6,351 bases of DNA from Rhodocyclales bacterium (GTDB taxonomy: Bacteria > Pseudomonadota > Gammaproteobacteria > Burkholderiales > Rhodocyclaceae), in the NCBI GenBank assembly GCA_021286885.1, contig JAJTBM010000183.1:1-6351 (forward strand), given 5' to 3'. The translations under genes and the position numbers were made by a program. Every line of letters starts with the position of its first letter. The first letter of the stretch is position 1. Of the stretch, positions 1 through 5,239 are shown in pieces. A model generated the notes under the pieces. It ran no database searches. It was given only the letters and a program-made list of their open reading frames with translations, and was not told the DNA's origin.

Positions 1-709
1 GGAAGACAAGTTTGGCACCCCCTGGTTTGAAGGCAGCTTTTACGGCATTACCGATACCTCCCAGGCCCTGCGGGATTTTGCCCGGCTGATTGGCGACCCG
101 GATCTGAGCGCCCGCACCGAGGCCCTCATCGCCCGGGAAGAGGCCAAGATCCGCGCCGCCCTCCTGCCCTGGCGCACCCGGCTGGAAGGCAAGCGGGTGC
201 TGCTCAACACCGGCGGGGTGAAGAGTTGGTCGATTGTCTCGGCCCTGCAGGATCTGGGCATGGTGGTGGTGGCCAGCGCCACCAAGAAATCCACCGAAGA
301 AGACAAGGCCCGGATCCGCGAACTGATGGGGCCGGATGCCCGGATGATCGAGGACAACTCGCCCCGCGCCCTGCTCACCCTGGTCAAGGAACTCCAGGCG
401 GACATCCTGATTGCCGGGGGGCGCAACCTCTACACCGCCCTCAAGGCCCGGCTGCCCTTCCTGGACATCAACCAGGAGCGGGAATTCGGCTACGCGGGTT
501 ACACCGGGATGCTGGAGCTGGTGAAGCAGCTCGCCCTGACCATCGAATCCCCCGTCTGGGCCCAGGTACGCAGCGAGGCCCCATGGGCCACCCGACGCCC
601 CGCCCCGGTGGAACACCCCCTGGATGTGGGCGACGACGACGGCTTTGATGCGCTCGGTGACATCCACGCTACTCACGGTATCCACGATCCCCACGCCAGC
701 GCCGCCTGA
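1..709 (+). CDS. nifE: NifE, nitrogenase FeMo-cofactor scaffold subunit (3' part, 5' truncated by window edge)
   Basis: The frame enters the window already open (first full codon at 2) and ends with TGA at 707-709, giving the last 235 residues of a protein usually about 450-475 long. The opening residues ([20 protein letters not shown], then DFARLIGDP) and later stretches such as [29 protein letters not shown] and [13 protein letters not shown] are typical of the C-terminal half of NifE. NifE pairs with NifN in a cytoplasmic NifEN heterotetramer, related to NifDK, on which the NifB-derived precursor is matured to FeMo-co. The N-terminal half, with the cysteines that hold the permanent [4Fe-4S] cluster, lies outside the window. 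The family normally ends close to the APW motif; here 40 more residues follow (587-706), rich in Asp and His. NifN starts 28 bases after the stop. Identity is sure; the purpose of the tail is unknown. Confidence 0.95.
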   Translation, partial: EDKFGTPWFEGSFYGITDTSQALRDFARLIGDPDLSARTEALIAREEAKIRAALLPWRTRLEGKRVLLNTGGVKSWSIVSALQDLGMVVVASATKKSTEEDKARIRELMGPDARMIEDNSPRALLTLVKELQADILIAGGRNLYTALKARLPFLDINQEREFGYAGYTGMLELVKQLALTIESPVWAQVRSEAPWATRRPAPVEHPLDVGDDDGFDALGDIHATHGIHDPHASAA

Positions 710-737
710 GCGCCGCCCCACGCCAGGAGCCCCACCC

Positions 738-2168
738 ATGAACGAGATCAAGAAGCGCGCCAAACCCCTCTCGGTGAGCCCCCTGAAGGCCAGCTCCACC
801 ACCGGAGCCGCCCTGGCCTTTCTGGGGATTGCCCACGCGATCCCGATGCTGCACGGCTCCCAGGGCTGCACCGCCTTTGCCAAGGTGTATTTCGTGCGCC
901 ACTTCCGCGAGCCCATCCCGCTCCAGACCACGGCCATGGATCAGGCGAGCAGCGTGATGGGGGCCGACGACAATGTGATCGAAGGCCTGGCCACCATTTG
1001 CGCCAAGCAAAAGCCCGCCCTGATCGGCCTGCCCACCACCGGCCTCTCGGAAACCCAGGGCACCGACGTGGCCCGGCTGGTGAAGGATTTCTACCGGGCC
1101 CACCCGGAGTACGCCCATGTGAAGGTGGTGCCGGTGAATACCCCCGACTTCACCGGCTGCCTGGAAACCGGCTACGCCCTGGCGGTAAAGGCCATGTTCG
1201 AATACCTGGTGCCCGAAGACCGGAGCCGGGTGGGGCGCCGCCCGCGTCAGGTGAACGTGCTGCCCCACGCCTCGCTCACCCCGGGGGACATGGAAGCCCT
1301 CAAGGAAACCATCGAATCCTTCGGCCTGCGCCCGGTGGTGGTCCCCGACGTGGGGGACTCCCTGGATGGCCACCTGATGCCCGAGGAATACACCCCTCTC
1401 ACCCTGGGCGGCACGCCGGTGGGCGAGTTTGCGACCCTGGGCGAAGCCGCTGCCACGCTGGTGATCGGGCGTTCCCTGGGCGCTGCTGCCGATACCCTGG
1501 CGGCCCGCACCGGGGTGCCGGATTACCGCTTCGATCACCTGATGGGGCTGGCGGCCAATGACCGGCTGCTGGGCATTCTGGCCGAACTCTCGGGCCAGCC
1601 CGTCCCGGACCGCTACGCCCGCCAGCGGGCCCAGCTCCAGGACGCGATGGTGGATTGCCACTTCATGCTGGGCTTTGCCCGGGTGGCCATGGCCGCCGAC
1701 CCGGATCTGCTGATCGGCATGGGGGCCTTCCTGCACGACATGGGTGCAGAACTGGTGAGTGCGATCACCCCGGTGAAGGCTGCCGGACTGGAAAGCCTGC
1801 CCGCCCGCCAGGTCATCATCGGCGACCTGGAAGACCTGGAGCGCAGCGCCCGGGAGACAGACACCGAGGCTGGCTGCGAACTTGTGATCGGCAATTCCCA
1901 TGCGGTGGCGAGTGCCGCCCGCCTGGGGGTGCCCATCCTGCGTATCGGCTTCCCCCAGTACGACCTGGTTGGAGGCTACACCCGGACCTGGATTGGCTAT
2001 CGCGGTAGCCGCCAGACCCTGTTCGACCTCGCCAACCTGCTGCTCGAACATCATGAAGAACACCACGTCATCGCGCCCTACCGATCCCTGTTCCGACCCG
2101 CCGAAGCCTTCGACCCCCTCGGCGCGGCCGCCCCGGCGCCTGCGCCTGGTGGCCAGCCCATCCACTGA
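738..2168 (+). CDS. nifN: NifN, nitrogenase FeMo-cofactor scaffold subunit
   Basis: This 476-residue protein is the partner of NifE in the NifEN scaffold for FeMo-co maturation. Family signatures in order are [20 protein letters not shown] at residues 9-28, HGSQGCTAF around Cys44, [45 protein letters not shown], and [14 protein letters not shown]. Cys44 sits where the NifN ligand of the NifEN [4Fe-4S] cluster is known in Azotobacter. The ATG at 738 is chosen because an AGGAG (725-729) lies 8 bases upstream and the family N-terminus begins there. The frame is open further upstream (to an ATG at 624), but that part overlaps nifE and looks nothing like NifN. Near the C-terminus a HHEEHH cluster occurs at residues 438-443, followed by an Ala/Pro-rich end. 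The length is normal and there is no sign of damage. nifX follows after 10 bases. Confidence 0.97.
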   Translation: MNEIKKRAKPLSVSPLKASSTTGAALAFLGIAHAIPMLHGSQGCTAFAKVYFVRHFREPIPLQTTAMDQASSVMGADDNVIEGLATICAKQKPALIGLPTTGLSETQGTDVARLVKDFYRAHPEYAHVKVVPVNTPDFTGCLETGYALAVKAMFEYLVPEDRSRVGRRPRQVNVLPHASLTPGDMEALKETIESFGLRPVVVPDVGDSLDGHLMPEEYTPLTLGGTPVGEFATLGEAAATLVIGRSLGAAADTLAARTGVPDYRFDHLMGLAANDRLLGILAELSGQPVPDRYARQRAQLQDAMVDCHFMLGFARVAMAADPDLLIGMGAFLHDMGAELVSAITPVKAAGLESLPARQVIIGDLEDLERSARETDTEAGCELVIGNSHAVASAARLGVPILRIGFPQYDLVGGYTRTWIGYRGSRQTLFDLANLLLEHHEEHHVIAPYRSLFRPAEAFDPLGAAAPAPAPGGQPIH

Positions 2169-2178
2169 GGAAACCGTC

Positions 2179-2604
2179 ATGCAGATCCTCGTCGCCTTTG
2201 CCAGCAGCAACCGGGTCGTGATCGACCAGCACTTTGGCGCCGCCAGCGCGTTTGCCATCCACGAAATCGGTGCCGACAGCGCCCGCCTGGTGGAGGTGGC
2301 CCAGTTCATCGAAACCGCCATGGACGGCCATGAAGGCAAGCTGGACGCCAAGATCGCCCTGCTGGACGGCTGCGCTGCCGTCTTCACCGAGGCGGTGGGC
2401 GCCTCTGCCATCCAGCGCCTGCTGGCCAAGGGCGTCCAGCCGGTCAAGGTGGAGGGCGGCACCACCATCGACTCGGTGATCGAGATGCTCCAGAACGAGC
2501 TGCGCGACGGCCCCACCGGCTGGCTCGCCAAGGCGGTGAAGAAAGGCATGCCCAAGGGCGATGACCGCTTCAGCACCATGGAAGAGGAAGGGTGGAGCGA
2601 ATGA
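2179..2604 (+). CDS. nifX: NifX, FeMo-cofactor precursor carrier
   Basis: This is a 141-residue cytoplasmic protein of the NifX/NifY/NifB-C-terminal cofactor-binding family (dinitrogenase iron-molybdenum cofactor domain). Members bind NifB-co and the NifEN-bound precursor and shuttle or store them during FeMo-co assembly. The sequence begins with the typical strand MQILVAFASSNRVVIDQHFG, continues with a D-A-K-I-A-LLDGCAAVFTEAVG segment, and ends with the NifX-type tail around STMEEEGW. The ATG at 2179 has a GAGGA site (2167-2171) 7 bases upstream. That site overlaps the nifN stop codon, so nifN and nifX are probably translationally linked. The nifX stop overlaps the next start as ATGA (2601-2604). 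The single domain without an N-terminal extension separates it from NifY/NafY. The assignment as NifX rests on both sequence and position after nifN. Confidence 0.95.
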   Translation: MQILVAFASSNRVVIDQHFGAASAFAIHEIGADSARLVEVAQFIETAMDGHEGKLDAKIALLDGCAAVFTEAVGASAIQRLLAKGVQPVKVEGGTTIDSVIEMLQNELRDGPTGWLAKAVKKGMPKGDDRFSTMEEEGWSE

Positions 2605-3074
2605 TCATCGAACAGGGTCGCGTCCTTTCCGCCACCGAACGCTGGGCCGAAGTGGAGGCCGGCGGCAGCGGCTGCACCAGCTGCGGCACCGCCCACAGCT
2701 GCGGCATTCCCAAGGAAGGCAAGCCCGGCCTGCATGGCCGGATGGTGCTGCGCCTGGACAACCATCTGGGCGCCCGGGCCGGCGACATCGTTGATCTGGC
2801 CGTCAATTCCGAAACCATGGCCACCGCAGTCGGGCTGGTGTACGGCCTGCCCTTCCTCGGCCTGATTCTGGGCATGGCCCTGGGCCACACCCAGGGCACC
2901 GCCGGCGAGGGCCTGGGGGCCCTGCTGGGCGCCTGTGCCGGTTTTGTCGCGGCCCGCTTGGTGGGCGAACACATCCCCAGCGGGGTGCGCATGCTGGCCA
3001 TTGCCAGCCGCCCCCAGGCCCACGGCATCCCCCAACCCATCTACTTCCAGACCCCTTTATTCAAGGAGCAATGA
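2601..3074 (+). CDS. RseC/MucC family small membrane protein in nif operon
   Basis: This 157-residue protein matches the RseC (SoxR-reducing system / sigma-E regulator) layout. A short N-terminal domain carries three cysteines, Cys25-x2-Cys28-x5-Cys34 (GCTSCGTAHSCG). A small beta-rich stretch follows (LRLDNHLGARAGDIVDLAV, residues 50-68). Then come two hydrophobic segments, about 74-95 and 104-122, consistent with a membrane hairpin. RseC proteins are known from sigma-E control and from the Rsx/Rnf electron-transport system that reduces SoxR. Rnf complexes also drive reductant to nitrogenase in several diazotrophs, so a redox or Rnf-linked role is inferred here, not shown. ATG at 2601 is preferred because it overlaps the nifX stop (ATGA) and has purine-rich sequence just upstream. 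A GTG at 2592 would add three residues. The C-terminal 30 residues are polar. The next gene starts after a single base. Confidence 0.8.
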   Translation: MIIEQGRVLSATERWAEVEAGGSGCTSCGTAHSCGIPKEGKPGLHGRMVLRLDNHLGARAGDIVDLAVNSETMATAVGLVYGLPFLGLILGMALGHTQGTAGEGLGALLGACAGFVAARLVGEHIPSGVRMLAIASRPQAHGIPQPIYFQTPLFKEQ

Positions 3075-3075
3075 C

Positions 3076-3540
3076 ATGACCACCGCCACCACCGCCGACG
3101 AAGGCATTTGGGAATCCGATTTTGTGAAGGAAATGGTCAAGCAGATGCGTGCGCTTGATTCTTACGGCACCTACGACGGGTGGCCCAATGAGCGGGTGCT
3201 GGCCCCCTACATCGTCACCAAGGACCAACGCCGCGAGATTCCGGTCATCGGCGACCCGGACGAAGTGCTGCTCGCCCGGGTCAAGGCCTTCTACAACGGC
3301 CTCGCCGTGCTGGTGGAAAAGGAATGCGGCCTGATGGCCACCTCGGTCATCAACATCACCCACGAAGGCTTTGGCCGGGCGCTGATCATCGTCGGCAAGC
3401 TGGTGGTGGTGGATCGCACCCTGCGCGATGTGCACCGCTTCGGCTTTGACAGCATTTCCAAGATGAAGGACGAGGCCGACAAGATCCTGTCGGTGGCCAC
3501 CACCATCATCGGCAAGTACGGCGAAGTCGCCGGCCTGTAA
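3076..3540 (+). CDS. NifX-associated nitrogen fixation protein (DUF269)
   Basis: This 154-residue protein belongs to the family found almost only next to nifX in nif clusters (DUF269; the Azotobacter orf after nifX). Recognisable stretches are FVKEMVKQMRALDSYGTYDG, ERVLAPYIVTKDQRREIPVI, GDPDE, AFYNGLAVLVEKECG, HEGFGRALIIVGKLVVV and LRDVHRFGFDS. It has no signal peptide or membrane segment, so it is cytoplasmic and mostly helical. Its biochemical role is not established; its constant association with nifX and the DUF683 gene suggests a part in cofactor assembly. The ATG at 3076 has a near-perfect AAGGAG (3063-3068) 7 bases upstream, lying inside the end of the preceding gene, from whose stop codon it is separated by one base. 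This is the strongest ribosome-binding site in the operon, which fits a soluble protein needed in larger amount than the membrane protein before it. Confidence 0.93.
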   Translation: MTTATTADEGIWESDFVKEMVKQMRALDSYGTYDGWPNERVLAPYIVTKDQRREIPVIGDPDEVLLARVKAFYNGLAVLVEKECGLMATSVINITHEGFGRALIIVGKLVVVDRTLRDVHRFGFDSISKMKDEADKILSVATTIIGKYGEVAGL

Positions 3541-3559
3541 GCCACCCGGGGAGCACACC

Positions 3560-3775
3560 ATGAGCGAAGACGAACTGAAGGCCCTCGACAAGGAAGTGCG
3601 CAAGCTCAAGCGCATTGCCTCCGAATGGGCTTCCAAGATGCACGACCTGGTGGAAGACCGGCTCCCCGCCGGCTACCAGGAAATCCCTGAAATGGCCCAA
3701 TCCACCTACGCAGCCTGCCAGGCCTGGGACGAAGCCAACAAGAAACTCCAGGCCGCCAGCAGCACACCGGCCTGA
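3560..3775 (+). CDS. Rop-like nif-associated metalloprotein (DUF683, CCE_0567 family)
   Basis: This 71-residue, highly charged, almost entirely helical protein has a helix at about 3-35, a turn at LPAGY and a second helix at about 42-66. This is the helical-hairpin layout of the Rop-like nif family typified by Cyanothece CCE_0567. The family-typical block KMHDLVEDRLP (around residues 26-36) and the second-helix TYAACQAWDEANKKL are visible. His28 and nearby acidic residues are candidate metal ligands, by analogy with the family name rather than from anything shown here. It nearly always follows the DUF269 gene in nif clusters, and the two may act together. The ATG at 3560 has a GGGGAG (3548-3553) 6 bases upstream and starts 19 bases after the preceding stop. 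Function beyond a link to nitrogen fixation is unknown. Confidence 0.9.
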   Translation: MSEDELKALDKEVRKLKRIASEWASKMHDLVEDRLPAGYQEIPEMAQSTYAACQAWDEANKKLQAASSTPA

Positions 3776-3819
3776 GCCCTGCACCGCACTCTATCTGCAA
3801 CGCTAACGGAACATTCATC

Positions 3820-4101
3820 ATGGAAACCATCACCGGGCTGACCCGGGGGGGCAAATCCTACACCCCCACTTTCGTGACCGACCTGAACCAGGAAACCTGT
3901 ATCGGCTGTGGCCGGTGCTACAAGGTCTGTCCGCGCAACGTGTTTGAACTCGTCGAGCGGGAGTTCGACGACGATGACGAGGGCGACGACGACAACACCA
4001 TGGTGATGGCCATTGCCGATGCGATGGACTGCATCGGCTGCGGCGCCTGTGGCCGGGTCTGCCCCAAGGACTGTCACACCCACTCCCCGGCCAGCCTGTG
4101 A
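3820..4101 (+). CDS. fdxB: Nif-specific ferredoxin III, 2x[4Fe-4S]
   Basis: This is a 93-residue soluble ferredoxin. Two complete cluster motifs are present: CIGCGRCYKVCP at Cys27, 30, 33, 37 and CIGCGACGRVCP at Cys71, 74, 77, 81, predicting two [4Fe-4S] centres. The N-terminus (TRGGKSYTPTFVTDLNQETC) is typical of the nif-specific ferredoxin III family that sits next to the DUF269 and DUF683 genes. The probable job is low-potential electron delivery to cofactor assembly or nitrogenase. The two motifs are 33 residues apart, separated by an acidic stretch (residues 50-58, eight of nine Asp/Glu). A ninth cysteine, Cys85, lies in CPKDCHTH just after the second motif. The start at 3820 is preceded by only a weak CGGAA (3807-3811), and the 44-base gap upstream is the largest between genes in the operon. 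Its stop overlaps the next GTG start. Confidence 0.93.
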   Translation: METITGLTRGGKSYTPTFVTDLNQETCIGCGRCYKVCPRNVFELVEREFDDDDEGDDDNTMVMAIADAMDCIGCGACGRVCPKDCHTHSPASL

Positions 4102-4502
4102 GCACGGCCGCCCCGCCCCTCGCCACGCCCGCCCCCCCTGCTCTGGAGGCCGAACGCGACCGCCACGCGGGCCTAGTGCTGCGCATCTGTGCACGCCTCG
4201 ATCAGGAGCTGGCACGCCACGGGCTCCCGGCCCTGGCCATCGACCCCCACCGGGCTGAATGCAGCCTGCGGGTGGATAGCTACAGCCAGGAGTGCGTGCT
4301 GGTGCTGCGCTGGGCGCCGGACGATGCCGGGCGGGGCGGCAATCTGACCATCAACGGGGACGGCAGCTTTTTTGCCGAACACGATGTACTGGTCGATCAC
4401 CCCAGGCTCCCGCGCCAGTTTGTGGAGGCCACCACCGCCTGGGGGCGGGGCGAGCGCATGGGCAGCGAACTGCGGCTGATCCCCTGGCCGGACGAGGCCT
4501 AA
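4098..4502 (+). CDS. Unrecognised 134-residue protein at the end of the nif operon
   Basis: I do not recognise the family. The reading frame starts at GTG 4098, which overlaps the fdxB stop as GTGA (4098-4101); no ATG occurs before codon 121, so GTG is the likely start, with translation coupled to fdxB because no clear ribosome-binding site is visible. The first 16 residues are Ala/Pro-rich and probably disordered. The core has a helix (about 17-41) and then apparent beta strands: ECSLRVDSY, ECVLVLRWAPD, GGNLTINGDGSFFAEHDVLV. A probable helix follows, PRLPRQFVEATTAWG, and the chain ends in LRLIPWPDEA. Three cysteines (31, 55, 66) are scattered and do not form a cluster motif, and the NifQ-type cysteine pattern is absent. 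There is no signal peptide or membrane segment. Position, codon use and coupling support a real gene that is co-expressed with fdxB; a small alpha/beta accessory protein is all that can be said. Confidence 0.8.
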   Translation: MSTAAPPLATPAPPALEAERDRHAGLVLRICARLDQELARHGLPALAIDPHRAECSLRVDSYSQECVLVLRWAPDDAGRGGNLTINGDGSFFAEHDVLVDHPRLPRQFVEATTAWGRGERMGSELRLIPWPDEA

Positions 4503-4540
4503 ACCGACCCGGCCTGGCCTGGCCCATGCCCGTAGACGTA

Positions 4541-4579
4541 AAAAAACCGGGATCGCCCCAAGGGGCCTCCCGGTTTTTT
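4541..4579. terminator. Bidirectional intrinsic terminator between convergent units
   Basis: A 12-base arm (4541-4552, six A then CCGGGA) pairs perfectly with 4568-4579 (TCCCGG then six T). Inside it, GCCCC (4555-4559) can pair with GGGGC (4562-4566). The GC stem is followed by a T-run on the + strand, and by a run of seven T on the - strand (A at 4540-4546). The structure therefore fits a Rho-independent terminator for both the nif operon (ending at 4502) and the cytochrome c' gene (ending at 4625). Confidence 0.92.
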
Positions 4580-4604
4580 GCATGGGGCCACGCCCCGCTC
4601 ACCT

Positions 4605-4622
4605 TGGCGGTGGCGGTGGCGG
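4605..4622. repeat. Three tandem copies of TGGCGG
   Basis: The hexamer TGGCGG occurs three times in a row, directly after the cytochrome c' stop codon (on the - strand) and before the shared terminator. It is a simple sequence repeat in non-coding DNA. No function is evident. A small GGGGC-CAC-GCCCC hairpin lies next to it at 4584-4596. Confidence 0.6.
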
Positions 4623-4624
4623 TA

Positions 4625-5092
4625 TTAATCCTTCTTGCGGAAGTCTTCGTGGCAGCCCTTGCAGGCCTGGCCCAGCTTGCCATAGGCCACTTTCACAGCG
4701 GCGGCATCGCCCGTGGCGGCCACTTTGGCCAGCTCATTGGCTTCGGTGGCGAAGCGCTTGGCAGCCTCGCCCACTTGGGCAGGCTTGGAGAACAGCTCCG
4801 GCTTCACTTCGGTATCGTGCCAGCCCTTGCCGGTTTCAGTATTGGCCGGGAACAGACTCCCCATACCGCCATTGGCCAGCGCGGCGATGATGTTGGCGGA
4901 GCGCACCACTTCATCCTTGTTGTAGCTGCCTTCCAAGTTGGCCTTGATGCGGCCACTGTTCCAGCCCAGCACCTGATAGGCGGACTGGCGCCATTTGATG
5001 ATCTGCTCGGGCTTGGGGGCCTGCTGGGCCAGAACGGTGGTGGCGCTGCACACGGCCAGAACGGCCAGCAGGGGCTTGATGATCTGCTTCAT
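4625..5092 (-). CDS. Cytochrome c', periplasmic four-helix-bundle haem protein
   Basis: This 155-residue protein has a Sec signal peptide (MKQIIK, then a hydrophobic core, likely cut after VLA at residue 22), leaving a mature protein of about 133 residues, the usual size for cytochrome c'. The single haem-attachment motif CKGCH is at Cys144, Cys147 and His148, close to the C-terminus as the family requires. The first mature helix has the family-like pattern IIKWRQSAYQVLGWNSGRIK, with Arg35 placed like the conserved proximal Arg. Known members are periplasmic pentacoordinate haem proteins that bind NO and CO, and several protect cells from nitric oxide. Stress protection during denitrification-type growth is therefore the best guess. 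The ATG (5090-5092) has a GGAG on the - strand (5100-5103) 7 bases upstream. It lies 147 bases downstream of the sulfate-binding protein gene and ends toward the nif operon, with the terminator between them. Confidence 0.93.
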   Translation of the reverse strand: MKQIIKPLLAVLAVCSATTVLAQQAPKPEQIIKWRQSAYQVLGWNSGRIKANLEGSYNKDEVVRSANIIAALANGGMGSLFPANTETGKGWHDTEVKPELFSKPAQVGEAAKRFATEANELAKVAATGDAAAVKVAYGKLGQACKGCHEDFRKKD

Positions 5093-5138
5093 GGGGGGTC
5101 TCCGAAAATCGAGTGAATCGAATGCAATGACAGGGGAA

Positions 5139-5171
5139 GCGGGCCCGCCGTTCTGGACAACGGGCCCCCGC
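5139..5171. repeat. GC-rich inverted repeat between sulfate-binding protein and cytochrome c' genes
   Basis: The arm at 5139-5152 (GCGGGCCCGCCGTT) is imperfectly complementary to 5159-5171 (AACGGGCCCCCGC) around a 6-base loop, and should form a stable hairpin with a small bulge. On the - strand it is followed by TTCCCC rather than a T-run, so it is not a textbook intrinsic terminator. It could partly end sbp transcripts, stabilise the 3' end, or separate sbp from cytochrome c' expression. Confidence 0.5.
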
Positions 5172-5172
5172 C

Positions 5173-5183
5173 CTAGAGTCTAG
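5173..5183. repeat. Short palindrome CTAGA-G-TCTAG
   Basis: An exact 5-base inverted repeat with a one-base centre lies next to the GC-rich hairpin in the gap upstream of the cytochrome c' gene. CTAG is generally rare in many proteobacterial genomes, and two copies occur here within 11 bases. It may be a protein-binding site or chance; nothing else in the sequence decides. Confidence 0.3.
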
Positions 5184-5239
5184 CCGGAAGTAGAAGTTCG
5201 CGGCCCGACACAAAAAGCCAGCCTTCCCATTGATCTCCC

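Noticed and set aside
13..30. TGGCAC resembling the -24 element of a sigma-54 promoter
   Set aside because: It lies inside nifE codons and no GC-containing -12 element occurs at the required spacing.
624..737. Upstream start that would lengthen NifN by 38 residues
   Set aside because: The added part overlaps the nifE coding sequence, has no NifN similarity, and the ATG at 738 has a well-placed AGGAG.
669..3035. Very long open frame on the - strand (788 codons) opposite nifN, nifX and the RseC-like gene
   Set aside because: It lies fully antisense to clearly recognised genes. Its translation is Gly/Ala/His/Gln-rich low-complexity sequence typical of mirror frames in GC-rich DNA, with no domain.
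3776..3819. Internal promoter in the 44-base gap before fdxB
   Set aside because: No sigma-70 or sigma-54 element of reasonable quality is visible. The gap is short and the genes share one direction, so read-through from the operon is the simpler view.
4098..4502. Operon-terminal gene as nifQ
   Set aside because: NifQ has a conserved cluster of C-terminal cysteines; this protein has three scattered cysteines in its first half and none at the C-terminus.
4292..5116. + strand open frame of 274 codons through the terminator and across the cytochrome c' gene
   Set aside because: It runs out of frame through the unknown gene, through a strong terminator and antisense to a recognised gene; its translation is the mirror of cytochrome c'.
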